Positions 12,384 to 22,138 of a stretch of 55,424 nt of DNA are shown one piece after another (the stretch's first letter is position 1; each line of letters begins with the position of its first letter). Source of the DNA: Sporichthyaceae bacterium (GTDB lineage Bacteria > Actinomycetota > Actinomycetes > JAKEEW01); contig JAKEEW010000265.1 of assembly GCA_022616375.1 (NCBI GenBank), positions 1-55,424 on the forward strand, written 5' to 3'. The position numbers and the translations under genes are program-made. The notes under the pieces are model-generated. The model was not told the DNA's origin and searched no databases. It saw only the letters and a list, made by a program, of their open reading frames with translations.

Positions 12384-13309
12384 TGGGGCAGAAGGTCAAC
12401 CCGCACGGGTTCCGCCTCGGCATCACCACCGACTTCAAGAGCCGCTGGTACGCCGACAAGCTGTACAAGGACTACGTCAAGGAAGACGTGGCGATCCGGC
12501 GGAAGATGACTCAGGGCATGGAGCGCGCCGGGATCTCCAAGGTGGAGATCGAGCGCACCCGCGACCGGGTCCGGGTCGACATCCACACCGCCCGGCCGGG
12601 CATCGTGATCGGCCGCCGCGGCGCGGAGGCCGACCGGATCAGGGCCGACCTGGAGAAGCTGACCAGCAAGCAGGTGCAGCTGAACATCCTCGAGGTTAAG
12701 AACCCCGAGATCGACGCGCAGCTGGTCGCGCAGGGCGTGGCCGAGCAGCTGTCCAGCCGGGTCTCGTTCCGGCGGGCGATGCGCAAGGCGATGCAGAGCG
12801 CGATGAAGGCCGGTGCCAAGGGCATCCGGATCCAGTGCTCGGGTCGCCTCGGTGGCGCCGAGATGAGCCGGTCGGAGTTCTACCGCGAGGGCCGGGTGCC
12901 GCTGCACACGCTGCGCGCAAACATCGACTACGGCTTCTTCGAGGCCCGCACCACGTTCGGCCGGATCGGCGTGAAGGTCTGGATCTACAAGGGCGAGGTT
13001 GCCGGCACCCGCGCCGAGCGGGAGGCGGCCGCGCAGGCCAGCCTGCGCCGGGAGCGGGCCGAGCGGGGCGACTCGCGCAGCCGGCCGGGCACCGGGCGGC
13101 CGCGCCGCGTCGGCGGTCCGGGCCGGGACAGCCGGGCCGGCGAGGCACCGAGCCGGGCAGCCGAGCCGGCCGCCCCGGTCGAGGCGCCGGCCAGCACCGA
13201 GCCGGTCGCGACCGAGCCGGTCGCCGCGACCGAGCCGACCACCACGACCGAGCCGGTCGCCACCGCTGAGCCGACCACCACGACCGAGCCGACTGGAAAG
13301 GAGGCCTGA
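12383..13309 (+). CDS. rpsC: 30S ribosomal protein S3 with a Thr-Glu-Pro repeat tail
   Basis: 308 residues; the conserved part ends near residue 215-220 ([11 protein letters not shown]). The KH domain region ([16 protein letters not shown]) is clear. The rest is a long tail: first Arg/Gly/Ala-rich, then repeats of TEPVA and TEPTTT up to the C-terminus. The last codons (GKEA) contain the AAGGAGG site that serves rplP, so the tail is constrained at its end. The GTG start shares one base with the rplV stop. Confidence 0.96.
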   Translation: MGQKVNPHGFRLGITTDFKSRWYADKLYKDYVKEDVAIRRKMTQGMERAGISKVEIERTRDRVRVDIHTARPGIVIGRRGAEADRIRADLEKLTSKQVQLNILEVKNPEIDAQLVAQGVAEQLSSRVSFRRAMRKAMQSAMKAGAKGIRIQCSGRLGGAEMSRSEFYREGRVPLHTLRANIDYGFFEARTTFGRIGVKVWIYKGEVAGTRAEREAAAQASLRRERAERGDSRSRPGTGRPRRVGGPGRDSRAGEAPSRAAEPAAPVEAPASTEPVATEPVAATEPTTTTEPVATAEPTTTTEPTGKEA

Positions 13310-13314
13310 GTCAC

Positions 13315-13734
13315 ATGCTGATGCCGCGCAGGGTCAAGCACCGCAAGCAGCACCACCCCGACCGTTCCGGCATGGCCAAGGGCGGTACCAAGATTGCCTT
13401 TGGTGACTACGGCATCCAGGCCATCGAGCCGGCCTACGTGACCAACCGGCAGATCGAGTCGGCCCGTATCGCGATCACCCGGCACATCCGACGTGGTGGC
13501 AAGGTCTGGATCAACATCTACCCGGACCGGCCGATCACCAAGAAGCCGGCCGAGACCCGGATGGGTTCGGGCAAAGGCTCGCCGGAGTGGTGGGTCGCCA
13601 ACGTGAAACCGGGTCGGATCATGTTCGAGCTGTCCTTCCCGAACGAGAAGATCGCTAAGGAGGCCCTGACCAGGGCCATCCACAAGCTTCCGATGAAGTG
13701 CCGGATCGTTCGGCGCGAGGCAGGTGAGGTCTGA
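13315..13734 (+). CDS. rplP: 50S ribosomal protein L16
   Basis: 139 residues. L16 organises the A-site tRNA region of the 50S subunit. Start ATG 13315 is 10 nt after AAGGAGG (13298-13304); ATG 13321 is a less well-spaced alternative. [16 protein letters not shown] and the [12 protein letters not shown] segment are typical. It overlaps rpmC by one base. Confidence 0.97.
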   Translation: MLMPRRVKHRKQHHPDRSGMAKGGTKIAFGDYGIQAIEPAYVTNRQIESARIAITRHIRRGGKVWINIYPDRPITKKPAETRMGSGKGSPEWWVANVKPGRIMFELSFPNEKIAKEALTRAIHKLPMKCRIVRREAGEV

Positions 13735-13970
13735 TGGCCGCCGGCACCAAGCCGAACGAGCTGCGCAACAAGACCGACGACGAGCTGTTGACCGACTTGG
13801 CCGAGGCCAAGGAGGAGTTGTTCAACCTCCGGTTCCAGGCCGCGATGGGTCAGCTGGAGAGCCACGGGCGGCTGCGCGCCGTCCGCCGCAACATCGCCAG
13901 GCTCTACACGATCTTGCGCGAGCGCGAGCTCGGCATCACCACAGTCGGGCCGTCGGAGGACGTCGCATGA
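13734..13970 (+). CDS. rpmC: 50S ribosomal protein L29
   Basis: 78 residues. L29 is an all-helical protein near the tunnel exit. The [27 protein letters not shown] helix pair is recognisable in its first half. Start ATG overlaps the rplP TGA by one base, and its own stop overlaps the rpsQ ATG by 4 nt. Confidence 0.96.
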   Translation: MAAGTKPNELRNKTDDELLTDLAEAKEELFNLRFQAAMGQLESHGRLRAVRRNIARLYTILRERELGITTVGPSEDVA

Positions 13971-14248
13971 GCGAGAAGGACCAGATGAGCGAGATCAAGC
14001 GCGGCTTCCGCAAGGTCCGTGAGGGCACTGTGGTGAGCGACAAGATGGACAAGACCGTCGTCGTGATGGTCGAGGACCGGGTCAAGCACCCGCTGTACGG
14101 CAAGGTGCTGCGCCGGACCAGCAAGCTCAAGGCGCACGACGAGGTGAACCAGTGCGGCGTCGGTGACCGGGTGCTGTTGATGGAGACCCGGCCGCTGTCG
14201 GCCACCAAGCGCTGGCGCGTGGTCGAGGTCATCGAGAAGGCCAAGTAA
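13967..14248 (+). CDS. rpsQ: 30S ribosomal protein S17
   Basis: 93 residues. S17 is a primary 16S rRNA binder with an OB fold. The segments [16 protein letters not shown] and [13 protein letters not shown] are standard. The start is ATG 13967 in an ATGA overlap with rpmC. Confidence 0.96.
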   Translation: MSEKDQMSEIKRGFRKVREGTVVSDKMDKTVVVMVEDRVKHPLYGKVLRRTSKLKAHDEVNQCGVGDRVLLMETRPLSATKRWRVVEVIEKAK

Positions 14249-14362
14249 TCCGAGGCCGAGCCGAAGCGCAGCGGAGGCGAGGCCGGGAAACACAGCAGGG
14301 TCGCAAGGCTCACGCCGCGCGAAGCGCGGGGGAGAACCGGCGAAACAACCAGGAGAGATGAA
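14249..14362 (+). other. rpsQ-rplN gap with AGCGCAGCGG-type repeat
   Basis: 114 nt gap, long for this tightly packed block. It contains GAGCCGAAGCGCAGCGGAGG followed by a GCCGCGCGAAGCGCGG-type inverted stretch (about 14310-14327). These purine-rich near-palindromes resemble the GAGCGAGCGCAGCGAGCG motif of the bridging ORF at 37079-37159. There is no gene. The rplN ribosome-binding site AGGAGAG lies at its end. Confidence 0.45.
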
Positions 14363-14731
14363 GTGATCCAGCAGGAGTCGCGACTGAGGGTCGCCGACAA
14401 CACCGGTGCCAAGGAGCTCTTGTGCATCCGGGTGCTCGGCGGCTCGGGTCGGCGCTACGCGGGCATTGGTGACGTCATCGTGGCCACCGTCAAGGACGCC
14501 ATCCCCGGTGGCAGCGTCAAGAAGGGCGAGGTCGTCAAGGCCGTCATAGTGCGGACAACCAAGGAGCGCCGCCGGATCGACGGCTCCTACATCCGCTTCG
14601 ACGAGAACGCCGCGGTCCTGATCAAGGACGGCGGCGACCCCCGCGGCACCCGCATCTTCGGCCCGGTGGGCCGGGAGCTGCGTGACAAGCGGTTCATGCG
14701 CATCGTCTCGCTTGCCCCGGAGGTGCTGTAA
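14363..14731 (+). CDS. rplN: 50S ribosomal protein L14
   Basis: 122 residues, standard. L14 lies at the subunit interface and binds elongation-related factors. [17 protein letters not shown] and the [14 protein letters not shown] segment are diagnostic. GTG start. rplX begins immediately after its TAA. Confidence 0.97.
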   Translation: MIQQESRLRVADNTGAKELLCIRVLGGSGRRYAGIGDVIVATVKDAIPGGSVKKGEVVKAVIVRTTKERRRIDGSYIRFDENAAVLIKDGGDPRGTRIFGPVGRELRDKRFMRIVSLAPEVL

Positions 14732-15079
14732 ATGAAGATCAAGAAGGGTGACACGGTCGTGGTGCTGACCGGCCGGACCGAGGACAAGGGCCGGTCCGGC
14801 AAGGTCATCGCGGTCTACCCGGAATCGCAGCGGGTGCTGGTCGAGGGCTGCAACATGGTCAAGAAACACACCAAGGTCGGCCAGACCCAGCGTGGTGCGA
14901 AGACCGGCGGGATCATCACCCAGGAGGCTTCGATCCACGTCAGCAACGTCATGTTGGTCGACGAGGAGACCGGCAAGCCGACCCGGGTCGGCTACCGCAA
15001 GGAAGAGCACAGCCTGCCCGACGGCCGGATCAAGGCACGCAAGGTCCGCGTCTCGAAGCGCAGCGGTAAGGACATCTGA
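14732..15079 (+). CDS. rplX: 50S ribosomal protein L24
   Basis: 115 residues. L24 is an assembly initiator of the 50S subunit. The KOW motif ([19 protein letters not shown]) is at the N-terminus. It overlaps rplE by one base. Confidence 0.97.
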   Translation: MKIKKGDTVVVLTGRTEDKGRSGKVIAVYPESQRVLVEGCNMVKKHTKVGQTQRGAKTGGIITQEASIHVSNVMLVDEETGKPTRVGYRKEEHSLPDGRIKARKVRVSKRSGKDI

Positions 15080-15648
15080 TGACGGCAACCACTACCGACC
15101 GGCCGTACCCGCGGGTCAAGCAGCGCTACCGCGAAGAGATCGCGCCGGCGCTGCGCGAGGAGCTCGGCTTCGACAACGTCATGCAGGTGCCCACGCTGAC
15201 CAAGATCGTGGTCAACATGGGCGTCGGCGAGGCGGCCCGGGACAACAAGCTGATCGAGGGCGCGGTTCGTGACCTGGCCGCGATCACCGGCCAGAAGCCG
15301 GCGGTGACCAAAGCCCGCAAGTCCATCGCACAGTTCAAGCTGCGCGAGGGCATGCCGATCGGCGCGCACGTGACGCTGCGCGGCGACCGGATGTGGGAGT
15401 TCCTCGACCGGCTGCTGGCCACCGCGCTGCCCCGGATCAGGGACTTCCGTGGCCTGTCGCCCAAGCAGTTCGACGGCCGCGGCAACTACACGTTCGGTCT
15501 GGTCGAGCAGAGCATGTTCCACGAGATCGACCAGGACAAGATCGACCGGGTGCGCGGTATGGACATCACCGTCGTCACCTCGGCAAAGACCGACGACGAG
15601 GGTAGGGCGCTGCTGCGTCACCTCGGCTTCCCGTTCAAGGAGAACTGA
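15079..15648 (+). CDS. rplE: 50S ribosomal protein L5
   Basis: 189 residues. L5 binds 5S rRNA and contacts P-site t[27 protein letters not shown] and the C-terminal [16 protein letters not shown] are typical. The ATG overlaps the rplX stop. Confidence 0.97.
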   Translation: MTATTTDRPYPRVKQRYREEIAPALREELGFDNVMQVPTLTKIVVNMGVGEAARDNKLIEGAVRDLAAITGQKPAVTKARKSIAQFKLREGMPIGAHVTLRGDRMWEFLDRLLATALPRIRDFRGLSPKQFDGRGNYTFGLVEQSMFHEIDQDKIDRVRGMDITVVTSAKTDDEGRALLRHLGFPFKEN

Positions 15649-15650
15649 CC

Positions 15651-15836
15651 GTGGCGAAGAAGTCATTGATCGCTAAGGCGGCGCGCAAGCCGAAGTTCGC
15701 GGTACGTGCCTACACCCGCTGCCAGCGTTGTGGCCGGCCGCACTCGGTGTACCGCAAGTTCGGCCTGTGCCGGGTGTGCCTGCGTGAGATGGCGCACCGC
15801 GGCGAGCTGCCCGGCGTGACCAAAAGCAGCTGGTAA
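15651..15836 (+). CDS. rpsN: 30S ribosomal protein S14, zinc-binding type Z
   Basis: 61 residues, GTG start. The zinc ribbon is complete: Cys24, Cys27, Cys40 and Cys43. This is the short zinc-dependent form; many actinobacteria also carry a longer zinc-free paralogue elsewhere, which is not in this window. Confidence 0.96.
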   Translation: MAKKSLIAKAARKPKFAVRAYTRCQRCGRPHSVYRKFGLCRVCLREMAHRGELPGVTKSSW

Positions 15837-15913
15837 GAGACCAACGCACACGACCGCCGAAGGTCCTGGTTCGTCAGGGCTGGGAAACCGCGGCGAGAAA
15901 GAAGTAAACGGCC

Positions 15914-16312
15914 ATGACCATGACCGACCCGATCGCAGACATGCTGACCCGCCTGCGCAACGCCAACTCGGCCTACCACGACACCGTGGCGATGCCGTAC
16001 AGCAAGATCAAGTCGCACATCGCCGAGGTACTCCAGCAGGAGGGCTACATCGCCGGCTGGAAGGTCACCGAGGCCGAGGTTGGCAAGAGCCTGGTGATCA
16101 TGCTCAAGTTCGGCCCGAACCGGGAGCGCTCGATCGCCGGGCTGCGCCGGGTGAGCAAGCCGGGCCTGCGGGTGTACGCCAAGTCCACCGGCCTGCCGCG
16201 CGTGCTCGGCGGCCTCGGTGTCGCGATCATCTCGACGTCATCGGGCCTGCTGACCGACAAGCAGGCCGCCAAGAAGGGTGTGGGCGGGGAAGTCCTCGCC
16301 TACGTCTGGTAA
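15914..16312 (+). CDS. rpsH: 30S ribosomal protein S8
   Basis: 132 residues. S8 is a primary 16S rRNA binder and, in enterobacteria, the spc operon repressor. [14 protein letters not shown] and the C-terminal GGEVLAYVW are characteristic. It follows rpsN after 77 nt. Confidence 0.97.
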   Translation: MTMTDPIADMLTRLRNANSAYHDTVAMPYSKIKSHIAEVLQQEGYIAGWKVTEAEVGKSLVIMLKFGPNRERSIAGLRRVSKPGLRVYAKSTGLPRVLGGLGVAIISTSSGLLTDKQAAKKGVGGEVLAYVW

Positions 16313-16333
16313 CCGGAGAGGAGGCACCAAGAA

Positions 16334-16873
16334 ATGTCGCGAATCGGACGTTCCCCGATTCCGGTGCCCGCCGGTGTCGAGGTGGACATCAAGGGCGCCG
16401 AGGTGACCGTCAAGGGTCCCAAGGGCGCGCTGCAGCACACCCTGGCGGCGCCGATCACGGTGACCCGGGCCGAGGACGGCTCGCTGCTCGTGGTCCGGCC
16501 GGACGACGAGCGGGCCAGCCGTGAGCTGCACGGCCTGTCCCGGACCCTGGTGGCCAACATGGTCACCGGCGTGACCAGCGGTTACCAGAAGAGCCTGGAG
16601 ATCGTCGGGGTCGGCTACCGGGTCGCCGCCAAGGGTCCGGCGCTCGAGTTCTCGCTCGGGTTCAGCCACTCGGTCGTGGTGGAGCCGCCAGAGGGCATCA
16701 CGTTCCAGGTCGAGACGCCAACCAAGTTCCATGTGTCGGGCATCGACAAGCAGCAGGTCGGCGAGGTCGCGGCCAACCTGCGCAAGCTGCGCAAGCCGGA
16801 CCCGTACAAGGGCAAGGGCGTGCGCTACCAAGGCGAGGTCGTCCGCCGCAAGGTCGGAAAGGCTGGTAAGTAG
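16334..16873 (+). CDS. rplF: 50S ribosomal protein L6
   Basis: 179 residues. L6 lies near the GTPase-associated centre. Two repeated L6 domains are visible ([16 protein letters not shown] at the start, [18 protein letters not shown] in the second), and the C-terminus [11 protein letters not shown] is diagnostic. It lies 3 nt before rplR. Confidence 0.97.
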   Translation: MSRIGRSPIPVPAGVEVDIKGAEVTVKGPKGALQHTLAAPITVTRAEDGSLLVVRPDDERASRELHGLSRTLVANMVTGVTSGYQKSLEIVGVGYRVAAKGPALEFSLGFSHSVVVEPPEGITFQVETPTKFHVSGIDKQQVGEVAANLRKLRKPDPYKGKGVRYQGEVVRRKVGKAGK

Positions 16874-16876
16874 GTC

Positions 16877-17260
16877 ATGGCTGTCGGTATCAAGGTCGGC
16901 AAGGGCGCGGGCGCCAAGCGCGTCGCCCGGATCCGCCGCCACCTCCGGGTCCGCAAGAAGGTCTCCGGCACGACGGCGCGGCCGCGACTGGTCGTGTCCC
17001 GATCCAGCCGGCACATGGTCGCTCAGATCGTCGACGACACCGCGGGGCGTACCCTGGTATCGGCTTCGTCGATGGACGCGGACCTGCGCAAGGCGGGTGG
17101 CGACAAGACTGCCAAGGCGCGTGAGGTCGGCAAGCTGGTCGCCGAGCGAGCCAAGGCGGCCGGCATCGAGTCCGTGGTGTTCGACCGTGGTGGCAACCGC
17201 TTCCACGGCCGGATCGCCGCGCTGGCCGAGGGCGCCCGCGAGGGCGGTCTCGGATTCTGA
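16877..17260 (+). CDS. rplR: 50S ribosomal protein L18
   Basis: 127 residues. L18 forms the 5S rRNA complex with L5. [17 protein letters not shown] and [14 protein letters not shown] are standard. ATG start 3 nt after the rplF stop. Confidence 0.97.
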   Translation: MAVGIKVGKGAGAKRVARIRRHLRVRKKVSGTTARPRLVVSRSSRHMVAQIVDDTAGRTLVSASSMDADLRKAGGDKTAKAREVGKLVAERAKAAGIESVVFDRGGNRFHGRIAALAEGAREGGLGF

Positions 17261-17306
17261 CCACGACAAACGCTCCGTAACTTCGGGCAAGAAAGAGGAA
17301 GTAGAC

Positions 17307-17909
17307 ATGGCTGGACCCCAGCGCCGTGGTACTGGCGCCGGCGGCGAGCGGCGTGAGCGTCGTGGTGACGGGCGTCGAGATGCTGCTGCGGAGAAGACCG
17401 CGTTCGTTGAGCGGGTAGTCGCGATCAACCGGGTCGCCAAGGTCGTGCAGGGCGGTCGGCGCTTCAGCTTCACCGCGCTGGTGGTCGTCGGCGACGGCGA
17501 CGGGATGGTCGGTGTCGGATACGGCAAGGCCAAGGAGGTGCCGGCCGCGATCGCCAAGGGCGTCGAAGAGGCCAAGAAGCACTTCTTCAAGGTCCCCCGG
17601 ATCCAGGGCACGATCCCGCACCCGGTGCAGGGCGAGGCGGCCGCGGGTGTGGTGCTGCTCAAGCCGGCATCGCCGGGTACCGGTGTGATTGCCGGTGGCC
17701 CGGTGCGTGCCGTGCTGGAGTGCGCCGGCATCCACGACGTGCTGTCCAAGTCGCTCGGCTCGTCCAACGCGATCAACATCGTGCACGCCACCGTGGCGGC
17801 GCTGCGGATGCTCGAGCGCCCCGAGGAGGTGGCCGCGCGCCGCGGTCTGCCGCTCGAGCACGTGGCACCGGCCGCGCTGCTGCGGGCCAGGGCCGGAGTG
17901 GGTACCTGA
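17307..17909 (+). CDS. rpsE: 30S ribosomal protein S5
   Basis: 200 residues. S5 contributes to decoding accuracy and mRNA unwinding. It starts at ATG 17307 after an AAGAGGAAG site. An Arg/Gly-rich N-terminus precedes the core ([18 protein letters not shown] and [15 protein letters not shown]). Its TGA shares one base with rpmD. Confidence 0.96.
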   Translation: MAGPQRRGTGAGGERRERRGDGRRDAAAEKTAFVERVVAINRVAKVVQGGRRFSFTALVVVGDGDGMVGVGYGKAKEVPAAIAKGVEEAKKHFFKVPRIQGTIPHPVQGEAAAGVVLLKPASPGTGVIAGGPVRAVLECAGIHDVLSKSLGSSNAINIVHATVAALRMLERPEEVAARRGLPLEHVAPAALLRARAGVGT

Positions 17910-18091
17910 TGTCGCGACTGAAGGTAATCCAGACCCGGTCCGGGATCGGGCAGAAGCAGAACCAGCGGGACACGCTGCGGACTCTCGGCCTCAAGCGCGT
18001 CGGTGACGTCGTGGTCAAGGAGAACCGTCCGGAGATCCGCGGGATGGTCAACACGGTGTCGCACCTCGTCACCGTCGAGGAGGTCGACTAG
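17909..18091 (+). CDS. rpmD: 50S ribosomal protein L30
   Basis: 60 residues. [20 protein letters not shown] and the GLKRVGD segment are typical. Start ATG 17909 in a TGATG overlap with rpsE. rplO follows after 2 nt. Confidence 0.95.
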   Translation: MSRLKVIQTRSGIGQKQNQRDTLRTLGLKRVGDVVVKENRPEIRGMVNTVSHLVTVEEVD

Positions 18092-18093
18092 TC

Positions 18094-18534
18094 ATGACCC
18101 TCAAGGTCCACCACCTGCGTCCGGCCCCGGGCGCGCACACCAAGAAGACCCGGGTGGGTCGTGGTGAGGGGTCCAAGGGCAAGACTGCCGGTCGCGGAAC
18201 CAAGGGCACGAAGGCTCGCTACCAGGTGCCGGCCTCGTTCGAGGGCGGCCAGATGCCCCTGCACATGCGGGTGCCCAAGCTCAAGGGCTTCCGCAACCCG
18301 TTCCGGGTCGAGTATCAGGTGGTCAACCTGGACAAACTCGCCGCGCTCTACCCGAGCGGTGGCGAGGTCACGGTCGACGACTTGGTGGCCAAGGGCGCGG
18401 TCCGCAAGGGCCAGCCGGTCAAGGTGCTCGGTACGGGTTCGGTGTCGGTGGCGCTGCAGGTGAGCGTGAACGCGTTCTCCAGCACCGCAAAAGAGAAGAT
18501 CGCAGCAGCCGGCGGCACCGCCACCGTGCTGTAG
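18094..18534 (+). CDS. rplO: 50S ribosomal protein L15
   Basis: 146 residues. L15 is a late assembly protein. The Gly-rich N-terminus [19 protein letters not shown] and the [18 protein letters not shown] segment are diagnostic. Its stop codon is the first part of a hairpin, and secY lies 252 nt downstream. Confidence 0.97.
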   Translation: MTLKVHHLRPAPGAHTKKTRVGRGEGSKGKTAGRGTKGTKARYQVPASFEGGQMPLHMRVPKLKGFRNPFRVEYQVVNLDKLAALYPSGGEVTVDDLVAKGAVRKGQPVKVLGTGSVSVALQVSVNAFSSTAKEKIAAAGGTATVL

Positions 18535-18565
18535 GAGGGGCGGTGGTGGTTCCGCCACCCTCCTA
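18532..18565 (+). terminator. Hairpin at the end of rplO
   Basis: Arms TAGGAGGG (18532-18539) and CCCTCCTA (18558-18565), with an inner GCGG/CCGC extension across a 2 nt bulge. It begins on the rplO stop codon and has no T tract. It may end or attenuate the spc transcript before secY. Confidence 0.5.
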
Positions 18566-18786
18566 CCCAAGGCCGTCGCGAGACGACTACGTTGGGGGCG
18601 TCGCCGCTCACCTGAGCTTGATCGGGTAGGCAGTGGCGCCCCCGCGGCTGTTATTGTCCGTGCAGTCCGGTGCTGGGCGACTCATCCGCAACTTTCCACC
18701 ATCCGCGGGCGGGTTGGACGGTTACCTTGACTGTTGACCATGAATCGAGCGCCGCCAATCCCGGCGGCCTTGCGCAGGAGGCCTGA
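18566..18786 (+). other. Gap between rplO and secY
   Basis: 221 nt with no gene. TTGACT and TTGACC hexamers at 18727 and 18734 look like -35 boxes, but no good -10 follows. AGGAGG at 18776-18781 is the secY ribosome-binding site. secY probably has its own promoter here, but I cannot place it. Confidence 0.4.
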
Positions 18787-20094
18787 GTGCTCACCGCGTT
18801 CGCCCGGGCGTTTCGCACGCCCGACCTGCGCCGGAAACTGCTGTTCACACTCGCGATCATCGCGTTGTTCCGGTTCGGCTCGCAGCTGCCTACTCCCGGT
18901 GTGGACTCGGGCGCGATCCAGCGATGCCTGGAGCCCGCGCTCGCGCAGGGCGGCATCTACGGCCTGATCAACCTGTTCAGTGGCGGCGCCCTGCTCCAGC
19001 TGTCGGTGTTCGCGCTCGGCATCATGCCGTACATCACCGCGAGCATCATCATCCAGCTGCTCACGGTGGTGATCCCACGACTGGAGTCGCTGAAGAAGGA
19101 AGGCCAGGCCGGCACCGCTCGGCTCACCCAGTACACCCGCTACCTGACCGTGGCGCTGGCCGTGCTGCAGTCGACCGCGTTCATCGCGATCGCGCGCGAG
19201 CCGGGCCGGCTGTTCCAGGACTGCAGCGAGTTCATCATCCGGGAAGAGATCGGCATCTGGGGCATCCTGTCCATGGTGGTCACGATGACCGCGGGCACCG
19301 CCGTCATCATGTGGTTCGGCGAGCTGATCACCGACCGCGGCGTCGGCAACGGGATGTCGCTGCTGATCTTCACCCAGATCGTGGCCACGTTCCCGCAGCA
19401 GCTGTGGGTCATCAAGCAGCAGGCCGGCTGGGACGCGTTCCTGATCGTGGTCGGCGTCGGGCTCGCGCTGGTCGCCGCGGTGATCTTCATCGAACAGGGC
19501 CAGCGGCGGATCCCGGTGCAGTACGCGAAGCGGATGATCGGCCGGCGGATGTACGGCGGTAGCTCCACCTACATCCCGCTGAAGGTCAACCAGGCCGGTG
19601 TCATCCCGGTCATCTTCGCCTCCTCGCTGATGTACCTACCGGTGCTGGCCGCGCAGATGGGCAACCCGAACTCGGGCTGGGCGATCTGGATCCAGCGCAA
19701 CCTGGTCAACGGGACCGGCTGGATCTACATGGCCTCGTTCTTCCTCATGATCGTCTTCTTCACGTACTTCTACGTCGGAATCACCTGGAACCCGGTGGAC
19801 GTGGCGGACAACATGAAGAAGTACGGCGGGTTCATCCCGGGCATCCGGGCCGGCCGGCCAACCGCGGAGTATTTGCAGTACATCCTGAACCGGATCACGC
19901 TGCCCGGTTCGGTCTACCTGGGTCTGATCGCGCTGGTTCCGATGGTCGCAATTTCGATCTTCGGCGGCGGGGTGAACCAGAACTTCCCGTTCGGCGGCAC
20001 CAGCATCTTGATCATGGTTGGCGTCGGGCTGGACACCGTGAAGCAGATCGAGAGCCAGCTGCAGCAGCGCAACTACGAGGGCTTCCTGCGCTAG
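18787..20094 (+). CDS. secY: Protein translocase subunit SecY
   Basis: 435 residues; the channel of the SecYEG translocon in the cytoplasmic membrane. About ten hydrophobic segments, with the first-helix region ALFRFGSQLPTPGVDSGAI and the cytosolic loop VDVADNMKKYGGFIPGIR visible. The GTG start lies 5 nt after AGGAGG (18776-18781). It is followed directly by adk: the TAG and the ATG abut. Confidence 0.97.
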   Translation: MLTAFARAFRTPDLRRKLLFTLAIIALFRFGSQLPTPGVDSGAIQRCLEPALAQGGIYGLINLFSGGALLQLSVFALGIMPYITASIIIQLLTVVIPRLESLKKEGQAGTARLTQYTRYLTVALAVLQSTAFIAIAREPGRLFQDCSEFIIREEIGIWGILSMVVTMTAGTAVIMWFGELITDRGVGNGMSLLIFTQIVATFPQQLWVIKQQAGWDAFLIVVGVGLALVAAVIFIEQGQRRIPVQYAKRMIGRRMYGGSSTYIPLKVNQAGVIPVIFASSLMYLPVLAAQMGNPNSGWAIWIQRNLVNGTGWIYMASFFLMIVFFTYFYVGITWNPVDVADNMKKYGGFIPGIRAGRPTAEYLQYILNRITLPGSVYLGLIALVPMVAISIFGGGVNQNFPFGGTSILIMVGVGLDTVKQIESQLQQRNYEGFLR

Positions 20095-20748
20095 ATGCGT
20101 ATCGTGCTCGTCGGGCCGCCAGGAGCAGGGAAGGGGACCCAGGCCCAGTTCATCGCCTCGCACCTGTCGATCCCCAAGATCTCGACAGGCGATATCTTCC
20201 GGACCAATGTCAACCAGGGGACGGAACTGGGGCGAGAAGCGCGGGCCTTCATGGATCGCGGCGACCTGGTGCCGGACACGGTGACGATCGCGATGGTCAG
20301 GGACCGGCTGTCCGAGGGCGACGCGGCCGACGGGTTCCTGCTCGACGGTTTCCCGCGCACGCTGCACCAGGCGAAGGTGCTGGACGAGATCCTGGACGAG
20401 ATGGGCGACAAGCTGGACGTCGTGCTCGAGCTCGTGGTGGACGACGACGAGGTCGTGCGCCGGCTGTCCGGGCGGCGGACCTGCCGGCAGTGCGGGCGGG
20501 TCTGGCACCTGGACTTCGACCCGCCGAAGGTGGACGGGATCTGCGACCAGTGCATCGGCGAGCTGTTCCAGCGCGACGACGACCGGGAGGAGACGATCCG
20601 GCACCGGCTCGAGGTCTACGCGGAGCAAACCGCGCCCCTGATCGACTTCTACGCCGACCAGGGCAATCTGGTCGGCCTGGACGCGACCGGACCGGTCGAG
20701 GACGTGACCGAGCGGGCCATCGGCGCGCTGCGGCGCTTCGGCGGGTGA
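20095..20748 (+). CDS. adk: Adenylate kinase
   Basis: 217 residues; interconverts ATP + AMP and 2 ADP. P-loop [10 protein letters not shown] (residues 7-16), DGFPRT segment, and a long LID domain with four cysteines (130, 133, 150, 153) in two CxxC pairs, so a zinc-type LID. Start ATG abuts the secY stop. The neighbours secY and map are the conserved arrangement. Confidence 0.97.
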   Translation: MRIVLVGPPGAGKGTQAQFIASHLSIPKISTGDIFRTNVNQGTELGREARAFMDRGDLVPDTVTIAMVRDRLSEGDAADGFLLDGFPRTLHQAKVLDEILDEMGDKLDVVLELVVDDDEVVRRLSGRRTCRQCGRVWHLDFDPPKVDGICDQCIGELFQRDDDREETIRHRLEVYAEQTAPLIDFYADQGNLVGLDATGPVEDVTERAIGALRRFGG

Positions 20749-20776
20749 CCGGCGCTTGTTCAGGAGGCGCAAGAAC

Positions 20777-21577
20777 ATGATCGAGATCAAGACCGAGGCC
20801 GAGATCGCCAAGATGCGCGAGGCCGGTCTGGTCGTCGGCCAGACCCTAGAGCTGCTGCGCAGCGCGGCCCAGCCCGGGGTCAGCACCGGCGAGCTCGATG
20901 CGATCGCCGAGCAGCACATCAGGGACAGCGGCGCGGTCCCGTCTTTCAAGGGCTACCAGGGCTTCCCGGCCTCGATCTGCGCGTCCATCAACGACGAGAT
21001 CGTGCACGGCATCCCGGACCGGTTCCGGGTCCTGCGCGACGGCGACATCATCTCGCTGGACTGCGGCGCGATCGTGGACGGCTGGCACGGCGACGCCGCG
21101 ATCACGGTGCCGGTCGGTGCGGTGGCCCCGGAGCTGCACCGGCTGCTCGCGGTCTGCGAGGAGGCGCTCTGGCAGGGAATCGGGGCGGCCCGGCTGGGCG
21201 GGCGGCTGACCGACATCTCGCACGCGATCGAGATCTTCATCCGCGCCCAGGGCCGGTACGGCATCGTCGAGGAGTACGGCGGCCACGGCATCGGCTCCCG
21301 GATGCACCAGGACCCGCACCTGCTCAACTACGGCCGGCCTGGCCGCGGGCCCCGGCTGGTCAAGGGGATGGCGCTGGCCGTGGAGCCGATGATCAACATC
21401 GGCAGCCGCAAGACCAAGGTGCTCGGCGACGACTGGACCGTAGTGACCGAGGACGGGTCGTGTTCCGCGCACTTCGAGCACACGTTCACGCTGACCGAGG
21501 ACGGCCCGTGGGTGCTGACCGCGCTGGACGGCGGCACTGCCCGGCTCGGCCGCGATGCGGCCGCGGTCTCTTCGTGA
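20777..21577 (+). CDS. map: Methionine aminopeptidase, type I
   Basis: 266 residues; removes the initiator methionine from new proteins. ATG 20777 lies 9 nt after AGGAGG (20762-20767); an upstream TTG at 20756 would contain that site. The metal ligands are in place: Asp in SLDCGAIVDGWHGDAA, His in GGHGIGSRMH, Glu in AVEPMINIG and Glu in AHFEHTFTL. Type I cores are about 250-285 residues. The TGA stop overlaps the left end of a palindromic element. Confidence 0.96.
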   Translation: MIEIKTEAEIAKMREAGLVVGQTLELLRSAAQPGVSTGELDAIAEQHIRDSGAVPSFKGYQGFPASICASINDEIVHGIPDRFRVLRDGDIISLDCGAIVDGWHGDAAITVPVGAVAPELHRLLAVCEEALWQGIGAARLGGRLTDISHAIEIFIRAQGRYGIVEEYGGHGIGSRMHQDPHLLNYGRPGRGPRLVKGMALAVEPMINIGSRKTKVLGDDWTVVTEDGSCSAHFEHTFTLTEDGPWVLTALDGGTARLGRDAAAVSS

Positions 21578-21649
21578 TCATTACCCGCAATCTGTGCGGA
21601 CGAACTACCCAAATGGGGTGATCATTTGCGCAGATCGCCGGTAATGATC
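21576..21649. repeat. Palindromic element, family B, copy 1
   Basis: 74 bp element with GATCATTAC...GTAATGATC ends and imperfect 22 nt arms (two mismatches and one wobble). Its reverse complement matches the element at 45680-45753 at about 54 of 74 positions without gaps, including the internal ATGATCACCC/TTGATCACCC block. It starts inside the map stop codon. Confidence 0.8.
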
Positions 21650-21714
21650 GGCGGGCGGTGGCGCATAGTGATCGAGATTGCGGAGTCGATTAGCGAGCGC
21701 GCGGTGATCTGACG

Positions 21715-21720
21715 TAGACT
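21715..21720 (+). promoter_or_regulatory. Possible -10 box of an infA promoter
   Basis: TAGACT fits the actinobacterial TANNNT -10 pattern. The -35 region (about 21691-21696, TAGCGA) is poor. If real, the transcript would start near 21727 and pass through the terminator at 21756-21796 before reaching infA. Confidence 0.35.
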
Positions 21721-21755
21721 CTTCCCTCGGCTCACTATGTGCCTCACCTCCATCA

Positions 21756-21796
21756 AGCGCCCCGCGGCTGGTTCTGGCGCCGGAGGGGCGCTTTTT
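21756..21796 (+). terminator. Intrinsic terminator upstream of infA
   Basis: AGCGCCCC (21756-21763) pairs with GGGGCGCT (21785-21792), and the stem extends inward as GCGGC/GCCGG-type pairs. It is followed directly by TTTTT. It is the only hairpin with a T run that I see in the window. It may end the secY-adk-map transcript, or attenuate infA if the TAGACT box is a promoter. Confidence 0.75.
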
Positions 21797-21852
21797 GTGT
21801 GCCAAGAACCATTCCGATAGATCAACTGACAACGTGCAGAAACGCGGAGGCC

Positions 21853-22074
21853 ATGCCCAAGAAAGAGGGCGCCATCGAGATCGAGGGCACTGTGGTGGAG
21901 TCGCTCCCGAACGCCATGTTCCGGGTCGAGCTCGCCAACGGGCACAAGGTCCTCGCGCACATCAGCGGGAAGATGCGGATGCACTACATCCGGATCCTTC
22001 CCGATGACCGGGTCGTCGTCGAGCTCAGCCCGTACGACCTGACCCGGGGTCGGATCGTCTACCGGTACAAGTGA
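21853..22074 (+). CDS. infA: Translation initiation factor IF-1
   Basis: 73 residues, the standard actinobacterial length. IF-1 occupies the A site during initiation. The OB-fold sequence [21 protein letters not shown] and the end RGRIVYRYK are diagnostic. ATG 21853 is very close (2 nt) to GGAGG at 21846-21850. It heads infA-rpmJ-rpsM-rpsK-rpsD. Confidence 0.96.
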   Translation: MPKKEGAIEIEGTVVESLPNAMFRVELANGHKVLAHISGKMRMHYIRILPDDRVVVELSPYDLTRGRIVYRYK

Positions 22075-22138
22075 TTGGTTAACCGGCACGGGCGTCCCCG
22101 ACGCTCATGAGCGCCGCGAGCACGTCCTGGAGAAACCC

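Noticed and set aside
18727-18739. TTGACT/TTGACC as -35 boxes of a secY promoter
   Set aside because: No -10-like hexamer at 16-18 nt from either.
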